Source of the DNA: Promerops cafer
Taxonomy: Eukaryota; Chordata; Aves; Passeriformes; Nectariniidae
DNA: 64,000 nucleotides
Direction of reading: 5' to 3'
Assembly: GCA_013398275.1 (NCBI GenBank)
Contig: VZSE01008770.1
Location: 887,476-951,475, forward strand
Shown here: in pieces, positions 36,622-49,824 of the stretch
How positions within the stretch are numbered: the first letter of the stretch is position 1
How the letters are laid out: every line of letters begins with the position of its first letter
Translations under genes and position numbers: made by a program
The notes under the pieces: model-generated
The model's input: only the letters and a program-made list of their open reading frames with translations
The model's database searches: none
Told to the model about the DNA's origin: nothing

Positions 36622-38365
36622 TAGCACTCCTACCCAGGGGAAGACCTGTCACACAACCACTTAAAACAAAAAAGCTTTTCATTTCTCCTAAGACTGCAGC
36701 CATTCCCTGGAACCCTGAATGCAAAATAAAGGTGTGATCAGTGTCCTGCCAAGCAGCCAAGGGTGTGTTCAGGCACCTCTAAAGATGCTGTTGGATAAAT
36801 GGTCATTATCTCTGGCTGAAGGACTTTGTGAGGCTTCTGCAACACTGGACTCTGCTAAAAGCTCACCAAGGCCACCTGGAAAGCAGCACATTTGCAATTA
36901 CCCTGTTGGGATGGGAAAGGAAACCACCTGTATCTGCTGTAGCAAAATTGCAGAATGCATCTCATTTTCTAGCATCAGCTGGAGGGGTGGAAGTTTTGGA
37001 GCACAGCCTCAGGTGCAAAGCTTTACTTCCCTGAGAGGTGTCACACCTATGGAACACAGTTTAATGCACCTGTGTGTCCTGAGACATTGCAGTTTCTTGC
37101 TATTTATAAAATGGAAATGCTAATCATAATCTGTCCTACCCACTCTGGTGTAACAGAGTTGCAGAGACAAAAAAAAAAATCTATATCCTCTCACCTTTAT
37201 CTCCTCTGCCTCCAAAATGGAGAAAGAAGATAGATTTTTTTCTGCAAGGATGAGGGCTGTCCCCATACCTGCTGCACCCTCCTTTCCTCAGGATGCAGTA
37301 AAAATGATGGTCACAGCCTTGTTCAAAGCATATGCTCTGTTATTAGGAGAATATGAATGCCTAAGCATTATTTTAACTTGCAAATGAGAGGATATAAAAT
37401 TCTGCAAAATGAATCAGCGAGGATGGAGAGGACAGAGAAGTCACTGTGAAACTCAGTGTTACACACAAAAGTGCAGACAGCTGAAGAACACCACAACTGG
37501 GAACCATTACAGTTGTTTTACAACCAGTAGTGATAATTTTTCATGGTAAAGGCATCACAAAGCTCTGTGCTCTCCCTGCTAAGGGTTTTTAAATGCAGAA
37601 TCTTTACAGAGAGCAGAACAAATGTTACAGGAAGAGGAAACAGCTACAAAGAGCCTTGCTTTTAGCGAGACTCCACTGAAAACAGAATCTTTATTGCTCA
37701 GTAAACCTTGGGACTCGTTAGTTACATTCTTCCAGCATTGATGAAAATATTGTCTGTTCATTTCTTTGGGGAATGTGCAATAATCTAGGGGAGAGCATCA
37801 CATCTCTGAGTGAAAGCCTGACGGTGGCAGGAAGACAACAGCTCCTAAAAACCACAACTCCAGGTGACAGAGTTATCTCAAAGCCTAAATCTTGTCAGCA
37901 GCAGAGGAGACGCTGCAATTACCGCAACGCAAACAAAGACAACTTTTCAGCCATGGAAGTTAACATGGCTATAAAAGTCAATATATTTACAAAGGGGAGA
38001 AGCAGAAAGAGATATAAAGGGAAGCACGAGGGAGTATCAAACAAATTACACTTCAATTTTTATCCTGATGGTGATCAGTTACAGTAACACTGGGGTTATT
38101 TAAAGCTCTAAATACTGCTGTCACTTCCAATTGCCCTGACACATCCAGATTATACTCAATAAAATATTTTCCATGCCTGAATATTTCAGTTTAAGCTTGC
38201 TGCAAGGTTAGAACAAGCTGCTCCTTGGCTCCATATGCTTTATTTCACTGCAGATTTCCACTGTAGTTCTGCATAACATTTTCCCCAAAACACATATTCT
38301 GGCATTACATATTCCAGAAAGGGACAGAATTACCATGAGAAATATTTTGTTACCACTGTATTGGG

Positions 38366-38378
38366 AAAAAAAAAAAAA
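38366..38378 (+). repeat. A13 homopolymer
   Basis: Uninterrupted A13 run preceded by ATTGGG. Confidence 0.85.
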
Positions 38379-39348
38379 GAATTGATGAAAGGCTTGTTTA
38401 TCTAACCCAGCATGACCAAAAGAATTCAACATAAGTAAGCCAGCAGAAATTAGGAAAAAGCAATAATGTTGGATGTGAGCCAACTACCCTTATTTTGAAA
38501 GTATGCAGATGTTTGAAAAGTTGTGGGTATACTTCCATTTAATCTCCATTTTTAATTTTACTTTAGAAGCTGCTTATTTTGAATAGGTTAAAATGCAATA
38601 ACATAAATTTTTATCCATTTCTCAAGGAGCTTTTAGCTTTGGAACTTTCCAGCTTGGTGGGCATGGCAGTGTGATGGGAAAAGGATATCACTTAGGATAT
38701 GGAAAGATACCCTCAGGGACAGAGCAGCATCACTTTCAAAATTATTGAATAGTAAAATTGTAGAAAAATGAGAGAACTTAGCAAGTCTTTCTGTGGTTAT
38801 TCAGTTCATTCTTACACGAGTTTTGATGTTATTTTGAAGATAACAACCAGACATTTCCCAGATTTTTAAATCTCACTCTGTCCCTCTCTTTTCCCCTACT
38901 CTCTGAGATGTCGTGTTATTTGGGACACAATTCCAGAAGCATTAAAAAACACCCCTGAATATGCTGCTGAATTCCAGTGACATGAGGAAGGCTTCATGCC
39001 ACTGGCAGATAAAATTTCATTTTTTATTTGTCAAGGCATATTCCTACTTCAGGTGTATTAATAACACTCGCATTCATTATATGCTTTAACTGATTTATTT
39101 TTTTAGAATCATGCAAAACTAAAGTATTTGTGGAGGACTTTTTTTACTATCAATTGTGAGGGCAAAACAAGTGCACCTGTGCACGCTGGTTCAATTTCAT
39201 ATTCATTTTGGATGCACAGGAACCTTAGTGCATTGCCCGGGTCTGGAGAAAAACAGCAAATTATTATTTATTGTTTATCCACTGTGTTCGTTCACACTTC
39301 TTTTGCTGCTTTTCTTCTGACTCATAGGTAGGTAGCTTGATATGTTTT

Positions 39349-39370
39349 GGGGTTTTTTGGGGGGAGGGGG
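39349..39370 (+). repeat. G-rich stretch (G4, T6, G6, A, G5)
   Basis: Three long G-runs at 39349-39352, 39359-39364 and 39366-39370. Only three runs of three or more are separated by loops, so a canonical three-tetrad quadruplex is not guaranteed. The T6 separator makes slippage likely. Confidence 0.6.
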
Positions 39371-40382
39371 TGTGGCTGAACAAAAATCTTTTTGTTCCAA
39401 CTATGTTTGCTGCCTCCAGCATGTTTTGATGCAGCCATGTACAAAATTAGAATGCTGTAACTATTTTGCTGTGTTTTATAAATAGCTTTGTGCAGAAGCA
39501 TGAAACACCTCTTCTACTAATAATCTAGTTTTAATGGAATTCTGCTCACCAGTTGATTGCAGGTGCTGATGTCCTGCTGAAAAGAAAACAACTCTGCAAC
39601 ACCCCAACACCAGGAGAAGCTGCAGCATCAGACACCAGAGCTTCACATCAGACATCAGAGCATCCTCAGGAGAGGGAGTCACAGCAAATTCCAGATGCAG
39701 AAATTCCTCAGGCAGCACTGAAACACCACAGTCCAACTGTGAGCCAGGGAAAAGCACCATTTCCCTTATTCCACTGTGTGTATCAACCACTGGTCTGTCA
39801 CTTCCATCAGTTATCTTTATACAGCCACACATACATAAATATTTAAAAAAATACTTATTGTATAAATTTTGCATGTATTTTATACTTCTCAGATACCTGA
39901 GCTGCTACCTCAGAAGATGCTGATAGAAAAATGGATGCCATACAATTCTTTAGATTTCTGATAATTTCAGATAATAGGTCATTTAGTGTATACTTTTGAT
40001 TATTTTGTTCAAAAGAATAAATGAGGAACCCCAGATATAAATAGTCACTTTAGGTAAGACCACAAATGCTTTTTTTGCTAGCTTTTCTAACCAAGCCGTA
40101 AGCAGAGACAGCTCCAAGTTATATTTCTGATCATGCTAAGTGAGAGTTTTCACTCCATAGGTGATACCAGAAGCAGGCTGGTACAGGCATTACTTTTTGC
40201 TACTTTCTGGCTGAATTTTCTGGCATTGTTTTGCTTAGAAATACAGAAAACCGTTTTTATCTTCTAAAACCTCTTCTCAGAGAAATCCATGCTATTCATG
40301 CTTAAAATTATTACCAAAATATCTTGGCAGCAAACTGCCTGGATTGAAATAGTTTAGACAGGCATTATTCTGATAATTGTGA

Positions 40383-40419
40383 TGCTAAACTTACTTACTT
40401 TTCAGTGCTAAACTTACTT
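40383..40419 (+). repeat. 14-bp direct repeat, 23-bp period
   Basis: TGCTAAACTTACTT occurs at 40383-40396 and 40406-40419 without mismatch. Confidence 0.9.
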
Positions 40420-40809
40420 GGGGGTGAAGCCCCAAAGTTTAATTCCTTGAGAACTGAAGTTCATACAAGAATACAGGAGACTACACCACGGTACTTTGAC
40501 TATTTTCAGGAGGACTCTGTGGCTCTGTCACAGTGAAATGTACCTGCTAACGTGTTGCTTTAGTGACTCTAATTAAGTGTGTATCGATCTATGCATTGCC
40601 AAATTATCTTCCTACCTACATTATGGCCGTAAAATTAAAAAACCATTACAGCTCATTGCAAGTGACAGCGTCTGCTTTTAAAAGAAAAGATTTCATGCTA
40701 AATGAGGGGTTGTGCCAATTACCATCCACTTTTTTGTTAGTTTTTTTAGAAAATCTAGCTTGTCCCTTAACCACACCAACTTCTTCCCTGCAGATTTTAA
40801 TTGATGGTT

Positions 40810-41300
40810 CCAGCCTCTAATTACCTGACTTCACTACAGTCCGGGCTGGACTTGTAATATCGTTTCAGTATTTGTTTTTAATTAGCCCAATTATTGGCAA
40901 TTGACCTCCACTTAACAGCTTCTAAATCAGATGTAGTTGTTTCCCTTGTCGGGCTGATTAGGAGACAAGCTGAGAGCCTTTTGTTGCCTCCCTTCATCCC
41001 CAGCCCTGGCTCCTGAGCAGGGATGCTCCCACCGGGCTGTCCCCATCCTCTCCGCAGCTCCAGGCGTCCCGGGAAAAGGCTCCAGCCCTCGTTAGGGAGG
41101 TCGTTTCCCCTTCACTGTCCCTCTCTGCCAATCCATTTGTCAGATCAGAGGCCCCTCTTTTGCGAGAGCCCCTCTGACCGAGTTCAGCCGGGGTCAGCTG
41201 CCTCAGAAATCAGAGAGAACTCAAGGAGAGGGCTGAGGATTAGTGCGGGTGGGATTGCCTTTGATACAATCTTCTGCCAGGTTTTTCTACCCCACTCTCC
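40810..41300. promoter_or_regulatory. Candidate regulatory patch: AT-box part then GC/CpG part
   Basis: The left half carries homeodomain/CCAAT-like words (TTAATTAGCCCAATTATTGG, GCAATTGACC), and the adjoining right half (about 40,920-41,260) is rich in GC and CpG (GTCGGGC, CACCGGG, CTCCGCAG, GGCGTCCCGGG, GACCGAG, AGCCGGGG). The sequence has little low-complexity DNA. A plus-strand 99-codon frame at 41023-41322 has no recognised domain. Enhancer or conserved-element status is inference from texture only. It could also be an isolated exon of an unrecognised transcript. Confidence 0.3.
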
Positions 41301-42998
41301 CCCCACCCTCCACAATATTTGATTGATTAGAAAAGTTTGGAAAAAAATCGGAACAAACACAAAAAATGTGTTAAAACAAAAAAAAATGGGTTTATAAACA
41401 ATGTGTATGTAGAGCACTGTAAGACTGGCAAGTGAAATCACACCAGTGTTCAACCAGCATAAATTTAGGAAAGATTAAAGGCTCACCAATCTCTGCTGTA
41501 AGCTATCAGCACTGATAGATCTACAATTATATCATAAAGGACATCAAATTATTGTATTAAGGACAGAAAGCCTGAACTGTATTGACAGAGCTTGAATGCT
41601 TCATGTTCAACAAGCCAAATGACCCCAACATGGATAGCAAGACATAGTTTAGGGCATACTAAACTATTCTACAAGTAAAGCCAAGTTTCACTGTGTTTAA
41701 GCCCTGTATTCTTGACATCTGAAATTTCCAAGTTGTCAAAATCTTTGCAAGTGTGTTTCTTCATATTGCCAGCCCTCTTTGAAAGTGGTTGGTAATATGA
41801 TCACAGGAATTCAACAGATGTACAGGAAAAAACCACTTTATTCACTGGCTAAAACCACAGGCATAAAGTAAGGCTTGACCTGAGACTTACTGATATTGAT
41901 AAAGTCATTTCTATTAAATCTGCTGGATTCTGACTAAAGTTACTTAAGAGCACAGAAGGCAGAGCACTGCATTGTCCTGCAGGTAGCTGATGTGATGCCC
42001 TGATAGTTTCCAAGAGCTACATCAGCCCTGCCAAACCGTCTCTGGAAGGCAGCTATTTTACTCAAAATTCCCCTTCAAAGGAAGTTTCCCACAGAAAGGC
42101 AGGTTCTGGAAATTCTTCCCCCAGTGTGTGGTGCTGCTGAGTCCTGCAGTGCTGCTCATTCTCGAGCTCCAAGTGCACATCTCTGTGCTGAGCCCTGCAC
42201 AAAACAGCTGCCTTTGGAGCGTCCCCAAGCTCTCATTAGATGCCATTTCCTAATTCAGGAAAAGCTGGCAAGCAGGGTGCACAGGGGCTCCTGTGCATCA
42301 GAGGGGAGCAAATGTCAGGTCACAGAGAAACAGGGGACTCTGAGGAGCTGCTGGCTGGTAGGATTTGGGAAGCACAAAAAGGCAAAGCCCTAAGGAACTG
42401 CTCAGAGCTGGGGGTTACACGGAGGCGACTGCAGAGCCATTTCTGTGAGACTCCCCATCCACTGTGACGGAATGAGATTTGTTCTGCTGAGCTGAGCCTC
42501 TTCCCATGGTCAGCTGGCATTTGCTGGGAAACCCAGAGCACTGGGCTGGAACTAAGAGCAGTTAAAAGCAGCACGACAGGCTGCGTGCTTCACAGGAAAA
42601 GCAGCTTTTCACCATCCATCCAGTGACAGAAAGCAAAGACAGCAGAAATGCAAGGACAGCAGGGAAAGGGACATCTTAACTTCTCAGGATAGACAAAATA
42701 GCTTAGGCATCAAATGATGTGGATTGTTTCCAATGCAGATATCCCAACAGACTTCAGACTCCCTCATGGGGTAAACTGCAAAAGGCAGACGAAAGAAACA
42801 TCTACATTTATTGAGATTTTACAGTTAAAACAAACAAAGGCATAGGAACAATCTCAGACTGTGAAATTCTGTTGTTTTGCCACATATACCTTAAATACAA
42901 CATGCATAGTAACAAACACATAATAGGAAATAGAAACATATTTTTAAGTAGCTACTTACTTAGTCATAAATAAAATAAACTTCCTAGTAATCCTGGTA

Positions 42999-43025
42999 TT
43001 TATAATAATAGTTTATTATTATAAA
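42999..43025. repeat. AT-only hairpin: 12-bp stem, 3-nt loop
   Basis: TTTATAATAATA (42999-43010) pairs perfectly with TATTATTATAAA (43014-43025) around GTT. The surrounding 43.0-43.1 kb is rich in TTATTA/TAATAA words, so the hairpin may have arisen from trinucleotide slippage. Confidence 0.85.
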
Positions 43026-43458
43026 ATTCTTTAAAATTTATTACTACAAAATTCTTTATAATAATTATTAGTATGTAATTCATTAGATTCTAACAATTTC
43101 CCACAAAGAATTAAAAAAAAAATCTGGTCTTCTGCAGTGAAGCATTGCTTTGACTGATTTTTTACACAATGAAAAGAAAGAAAAAAACAAAAGGGGAAAA
43201 AGAGAAAATAGAAAAAATAAGGAGAGTTCATCTGGATCTTAAAATCACGAGGAAGCCATTTTGGCCGAGTTCCAATTGACAGAAACCTTCACAGCCTTTA
43301 CACAGACTAATAAATTTTAAAAGTTTAATATTTATTGCTCATTCATGTTTCACAATAGTGAAGATTTTACTGATAATATCCACTAAAAATGTATTATATT
43401 ACATCCACCTTACACAACAGGATGTAGATGTGCTCCAGTCTAATGCAAATATAGGGAA

Positions 43459-43473
43459 ATATATATATATATA
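43459..43473 (+). repeat. (AT)7 microsatellite
   Basis: About seven and a half perfect AT units, flanked by GGGAA on the left and AAGGTACC on the right. Confidence 0.9.
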
Positions 43474-46400
43474 AAGGTACCATTTTAACTATGGGAATGG
43501 AACTTTATAGGAACTTTAAGAGGAAAAGTAGTGAAAGCAGCTGCTGTTATTCAGAGATGAATGGAAATGCATCACTGAGGGGTTGTTTTTGCATCTGTGG
43601 GTTTTGCATTTTCGCAAGGTTTCTTCCTCTCAAGCTGAAGTGGAGAAACTGTGAATTCCCTCAGCAAGGGGTGAGACTGAGAAAAAACATTCAGGAAATT
43701 AAATGGGGGAGGAAAGGGTTTCTTCTTTTTGCAAAGGAAGTTTTCATTAGTTGTTTCATCTGCCTCTAATTAAAAATGGGGTCCCAATCAGTTCCGACAT
43801 TGACTTTTTTGGGGGGGGCATGTTCTAACTCACAAAGAAGAAGAACTACAGGAACTACAAATGTCATGGTTTGTTTAAAAAAACATTGGACCCGAAGGAA
43901 ACACACCAAACTATTTTCAGCAGCTGGTAAATCTGTGCTATTCCACAGCAACAATCTCATTGGCAAAGTACTGAATATCCTATTCAAACAAAACAGTTTA
44001 CAGGCAAGCATATGAGTAGTTTGTTTCTTTTTAACTCAAATATCACGAAAATAGAGCAGTTAAATGCTTAAAATCCAGTGCATGCAAAATCAGGCCATTT
44101 CTGAAAAGAAAACACATCCATGACATAATTAAAGCCCCTTTTATTGCTTGAGCTGCTCATGTCTAAAACAAAGGATTTCACAGGAACAGGAATTCTGTTC
44201 CCTACTAAACTGATAACAAACCCAAATGCCAGTGCAAATGAAGAGAACAAATAAAACTGCTCTCACTCCTGCAAAGACCTATGAAGTCCAGATGGGATAT
44301 GGCTTTGACTTTTTTTTATAAATGGGAACACTTAAGTAATCCATCTCAAAACATTTTTGGGAATACACTACAACACCTTAGTCAATTCTGTGTAGTGGAA
44401 CTCCAGCATAAAATCAGAGCAGTCTTTTCTCCTTACAATGAAATAAATAGCATTTCTGTAGCTCCTGGGGAAAAATAATAATTTCACTCATTCAGAGCAC
44501 ACATTTCTTGTATAATAATGCAAAAGAACAACAACAAAAAAAAAGCAATTCAACAATTTAGTCCGCTGGCTGTGAGCAGGGGAAGAGGTAGAGAAATAAG
44601 TGCCCATTTTCTGTTGACTTTTAATAGAGTGCCTATTTCTACACATGCCTTTGAAAAATGTTTCCTCCAGATAATTTACAAAACCATACTAAATCAGTTC
44701 TGAAATTGGAAATAAATGGCAGCAAAAATGTCTCAAACATTTAATAATATACCTGATCAATGACAATATAGCCATCTCTCAGACAGTGTGAAATACAAAA
44801 ATGGATACACAACAACATTATTTTCAGGTCTGGATTCCAAAAATGCGTGTATTTATTTTAAAAAGTTGATTCCTTTCCAGTGCACAGCTCAGATTAAATG
44901 CCAGGGAAAACTCATGAACTCAAAGGCCTTGTGAACATATGAACAGTTGCACTGCCAGGCATAATTGTTTTCTGATGCATAGCTGGCTGCCATTTAGCAC
45001 ATGCCCTGGTAGAAAAGGTCACTACTTACAAAAAATAAATGCCTCACATCTTCCATTAAAGCAGGCAGCCTTCATGCCGGGCAGCAGAGCACAGCAACAC
45101 AACAATGTATTAATACATTACTTCCTGAAGCCTTCAGTTTCACCATGCAGAGTTGTTCTTAAAATGTGACCACGTTAATTAACCAGAGCATGAGTGACAA
45201 GAAAACCAACACCAGAATGAACAGATTTCAGGTATTCCTGAATATTAATCAACCATGCTCAATTTCAGCAGTAGCTGATCAAGTAAACACGTCAATTTAC
45301 AAGGTAAGAACCCGTTTGCCTGGATACCTTTGAAAATTTTGATGGGTTGAAATTAATTGTGATTTGGTACTACAAAGTGTGACAAGTTTAGGAAGAGGTT
45401 ATAGGTTACCTAAAAACGATAAGGTGAGCATCACCTCAGCTTATTGTCACACAACTGCCTTGGACGAGTGAAAACTCAGCAGTAGCAACAACTGTGGTGT
45501 TTAGACACTTATCACAAAGGCTTTTGACACAGAGACAGATATAAAATATATGGTTTGCAGGAAAAAAAATCTTTACTGAAAGATGGAAGGAAGGTTTTAA
45601 CCTCATTGAAGTGAGAAGTTATTTATTAAGCAGTCAAGTGAGAGAGAGAGCTCCTGGTGAAATAAAGCAGCACTCACACATTTACAGAAGGGAAACAACC
45701 TGTACTTTAGGACAGAGAAAGTCACACTGTCTTGTCTCTGCAAGGACAGAGCTTGAAGGACTCAGCTATGAAAAATTAATTTTGCCTGTGCCCAAGCCTG
45801 CCTGTAATTTTGTCCAGAACTTTGTTTTGTCTCAGTTAAGTTGCTGTTGCTGTTTTTTTGAAAACGTTGGCGTGCTGGAGCCAGCATTTAAAAGCAGCAG
45901 GTTACTGTGTCTGTGCTGTTGCACTGAGAACGCTCCAGCCACACACAGAATTTTTCAGTTTTGCCTCCCAGAGCATTCTGTTTGCTACAACCCAGAGTTT
46001 AGCCCGTATCACTGACACTTATCACTCCTGTCAGCAGATAATTGATTGACTATACGATTATATCTTTAATATGGCTCTGAGATAATCCCTGTATTCAGTA
46101 CAATCTCAGGGTCAAGGGCATATCTGTGCTCTTCTTCTCCACGAGATATGCAATAATCTTTTGAGACTCTTCTAGAAAGCAAACATAAAATAACTTCCTA
46201 TAAAACCTGTGTAAGAAAGCTTTGAACTACCACAGTCCCACTTTTCTTCCCCTTTCCTTTGTTTTCTGTGACCTTTTCTGAAGTCTTCCCAAATTCATTC
46301 TTGCTCCACGCTCCTGACACCATGTGATGTTCATCACTTTCCTTAATGACCAAACAGAGATGAGAAGAATAGCAATGTGCTTAATGTTCAGCAGGAATTT

Positions 46401-47177
46401 ATAACTACACCATCAAGTCAGTCATGACCTTACAAATTTCCATCAGGCTCTCCCTGGGACTTGCAAAAGAATTCATATTCAAATACATTGTCTATTATGT
46501 TGTCTCCCTCAAATATTATGCTACCCTTGCTTGGCTGCCGAATTTTACTGTTATTTAAGTAGCAAGTAAAAGACTACTAAGTTCAATATTGACTCAAAAT
46601 AGAAGACAAAAGTACTATTATTGCTGACTTTTGTGGACACAATTTAGTAACATCACAGGCTTCAAACACTACATGACAGTTGTATTATTTGGATATGGTT
46701 TTTCCATATCTCAGTTGCTTCAGTCAAAGCAGAACATAAGTGAATATGGCAAAGGCCTGCTCTTTTCTTTATGTCTGAGCAGAAGAATCTGGAACAAAGC
46801 AGAGCTGTCCTGAGTCCATCAGAATCAGGAGACAGCCAATGAACAGCTCATTTCAGCCACAGTGCAGGGAATCTTCCACATCCCTCTTCTCATTTCAGCA
46901 GGACAGTTCCTCTAAATCAAGGAGTCAGACTTTGCTTCCCAAACAGCAGCAATGAGTCCCATTCCCCTTCCCTTCTCCCATTTAAAAATCCTATCAATAT
47001 ACTGCTCTGAGCATCAGTCACCCTGTGTATGATGTCTGACACGTTTACTGAATTTGTGAATTAAATCCAGCTGCAAACAGAAAAGTTGTGACCTATGGAC
47101 AGATAAATGCACTCTCAATAGCTTATAGGTGTAATGAAAATGGACCAATTCTGCTCTAAAAAGAAGAAGGAAGGGAA

Positions 47178-47300
47178 GGTTGCGGGAAGGTTGCGGGAAG
47201 GTTGCGGGAAGGTTGCGGGAAGGTTGCGGGAAGGTTGCGGGAAGGTTGCGGGAAGGTTGCGGGAAGGGAAGGGAAGGGAAGGGAAGGGAAGGGAAGGGAA
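47178..47300 (+). repeat. Compound minisatellite: 11-bp x8 then 5-bp x7
   Basis: Eight perfect copies of GGTTGCGGGAA occupy 47178-47265. They run straight into seven perfect copies of GGGAA at 47266-47300. The 5-bp unit is the 3' half of the 11-bp unit (GGTTGC plus GGGAA), so one array probably arose from the other. The preceding AAGAAGAAGGAAGGGAA is a likely purine-rich seed. A frame stays open through the array because of repetition; this is not evidence of a gene. Copy number is likely to vary between individuals. Confidence 0.97.
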
Positions 47301-48300
47301 GGTACAGCTAAACCAGGTCTCATTTCTCTCTTCCTCCTTTCAATCTCTTAAATCATTTCACCTGCCCAAAAGCATAGCAGGCTGACCAGCAGTCTACCAC
47401 TTCACATTGCCTAATTGGTTTGTTTCAATATCCATCCTCCAGAAAAAGATCCCAGCTTATTTCAAGCAATTTATCTGTCATGTTGTGTGCTGGAGGGGCT
47501 GAACCCTTTTTGTCCTTTGCCCTGGGTGACCTGTGCATACAGTTCAACTTGAAACCTTTTCCTTTCTAAGGCTTTCAGGGCACTTCCTTCACTAAAATGC
47601 ACCAGGCCTCCTTCCTCCAAGGGAGCAGCTGCCTTTGTTTTGCCTCCCCTTACTCAGAGTCATCATGAGCAAAACTTGTGCTTTCTCCACCAGCAGCCAG
47701 AGGTGTTTCCTCTCTGTGCACCAGTCCAGGGGGACAGGCAGGTGCTGTGAGGCAATGGCAAAGGGGTGTCCCCCAATGTCCCCCGTGACACAGGGGCTGC
47801 ACAGGTCTTGGGTGTTTCTACCTCTCCACCTCTCCTCTTGTATCTTCAGAGGGCTTTGTGGTATTTGCTCAGGAAGAAATCCTGCTGTGAGTGATCTGCA
47901 ATTAGGCATGGATAGTTAAACAGAGCTCCTTCCACGTGAGTGGAGTGGAACTCCCCTGAGCTCATCCTGGCAGAGCAGAGATTATGAAATCCAAGACACG
48001 CTCCGACAACCGTAGGCACGGTACCCTCAGCTGAGGGCAGCGCACAACCCGCTGTCACAGTGACCAAAATGTGTCACCAGGGAACAGCCACGCTCACTGC
48101 AGGAGTATTGTCTGTCTGCCAGAGGAACTGACTGTCCTCAGGTACCTGTGACAGCTCCTGCCAGGCCTGACCCAGCCTTCACATGACAAGACTTTATTCC
48201 AGCTCTCCAGAGGGCTGGTGAAATGCACCCCAGGAGCTTTCCAGCGTCCTCTTACACTGGAGACAACGGGGCTCCTGTGACTGCCACACACTTACTCACT
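47301..48300. other. GC-elevated noncoding stretch, no gene recognised
   Basis: The composition is GC-richer than average, with frames of 94-105 codons open on both strands at 47.59-47.92 kb. A small CpG cluster lies near 47,998-48,052 (CTCCGACAACCGTAGGCACGG, GCAGCGCAC, CCCGC, read with the bases between them). No domain is recognised in any frame. Confidence 0.5.
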
Positions 48301-49796
48301 AAGAGTTATTAACAACTTCTCTTTATTCTATTAAGATGAAAAGTAGGTATTTTTGCCAGCTGATACTGGTTTAAAAAAATAAAGCATACTCCGAACACCA
48401 CTCCTCCATCACCCATCTCCTCATCCCATCTCCATTTATCTTTTAGACTTAGCTTTTTCAAATTTGACATCTTTCTGATATTTTGGGGAGCTCATTATTG
48501 AAATTTTAGGCATTCTCATCTCAAACACCTGTCTTGTTACCTGTTTCTCCTTAGACAGTTTTCAACAGGACAGTTTCCCTTGAAACTACTATTCAATTAC
48601 AACTTAAATTAGAATATCTGTTCCTAGTATTCTGCAATAAAATTCTGTGTGTGTGGTCTGTAGGGTCTAGACAACTTCTATCAGGACTTTGTTACAAATA
48701 TACGTAAGACAAAATTTACTCCCTATTATCAGGCAAAAGGACACCCATCTTCCCCACTCTCTGTGTCCTTTGGGTGCTCTGTTTGCCATGAGAGTGTACT
48801 CCTGCCTCAGGCATTTCCCCTTCCTGTCCCAAGTAGTTTTAACAGGATAACATGAAGTTTCTAAATGTCTTCTGTCATAATAACTCATGACTACACATTA
48901 ATTTTAGTTACAGGACATAAAAAAGACCCCAAAACAATAAAACCTTTTCCTCACCAATCTGTAGAGCCTAAAATTTTGCAACATAAACAAAAAACAAAGT
49001 TCAGAAAGTACTGTCTTTGCTGGGTGACATTTAGTGCTCGGTATCCCATTATCCCATGAAATTTCTGTCACTGTATCATTATTCCTCTGCAATGAAACAC
49101 CCTCATTTGTATACTCCAGCCTTTCAAGAGAAAATGCACTGTATTATACAAGAGACTCATCTAGCAAAAAATCTACAGTGAACACAAACCTTCCTCCTCA
49201 AAATAGCACTCTTCAGAATCCTCTCTATGAATTCAACCTAGAAGTAAAGAAGACAATTCTAACAAGTGTCCTTTTTCATGACAGAGATAATTTAGAATTG
49301 TTATCGAGAGACTTGATATTTCATGAATGGTCTTTAATGAGGTTTTTTTAAACTGCAGTATCATTATATGAAAAGATTTTATGGAAGATAATCAGGTAAT
49401 AAATATATCATTCCTTCCATTATTTCATCTATACAGAAAAGTAGTTTGGTCATTTTGGCAAATGGGTTTTGCCAGGAAATTTCTGGTGCCCATAAAGTTG
49501 TTGTTTAAAAAAAAATCCAAGCAGAAGAAAATTCTTTCATTTCAAGAAACAAGAAGAAAGAATCTTTCTAGAGCAACTATCCTATTGCTTTCTAGGATAC
49601 CCTTTTGCAGGCTTTACTTTGAAGTGTGCGTGTCAATAATTGTGGAGTTTGCTACCCACACTGTGTAACTTCCACTGAGGATTCACAAGGAGGATGGGAG
49701 ATCACACAGCAGCAGTCACATAATGCCTAAAAGGCAGGTTACAGCAAGGCCCTGCATGGAATTTTTTCCATTAGAGCTATCCAGTCAAAAAGCAAC

Positions 49797-49824
49797 AGGA
49801 AGGAACCAAAAGGAAGGAACCAAA
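49797..49824 (+). repeat. 14-bp tandem duplication
   Basis: Two adjacent perfect copies of AGGAAGGAACCAAA. Confidence 0.95.

Larger units (their letters stand above)
35471..40809. other. Noncoding stretch, no gene recognised
   Basis: Open frames reach at most about 134 codons (36719-37123 plus; 39476-39874 minus at 132), none recognised. Contents are a 10-bp-stem hairpin at 36598-36621, an A13 run at 38366-38378, a G-rich stretch at 39349-39370 and a direct repeat at 40383-40419. Confidence 0.6.
41301..47160. other. Noncoding stretch, no gene recognised
   Basis: AT-rich overall, with a moderately GC-richer part at about 42,000-42,600 where frames on both strands stay open for 62-89 codons. 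A 134-codon plus-strand frame at 45611-46015 is not recognised. Contents are an AT-only hairpin at 42999-43025 and an AT microsatellite at 43459-43473. Confidence 0.6.

Noticed and set aside
36719..37123. 134-codon plus-strand frame
   Set aside because: A shorter overlapping frame is also open and no domain is visible.
39349..39370. G-rich stretch as a strong G-quadruplex
   Set aside because: Only three separated runs of three or more G, so a canonical three-tetrad quadruplex is not supported.
39476..39874. 132-codon minus-strand frame with a 97-codon plus-strand frame opposite
   Set aside because: Open on both strands, no recognised domain; consistent with chance.
45611..46015. 134-codon plus-strand frame
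   Set aside because: A low-information product with clustered Cys from TGT/TGC runs; no recognised family.
47134..47385. Frame translating the minisatellite into an Arg/Gly/Lys repeat
   Set aside because: The frame is open only because the repeat lacks stop codons; there is no start context or exon evidence.
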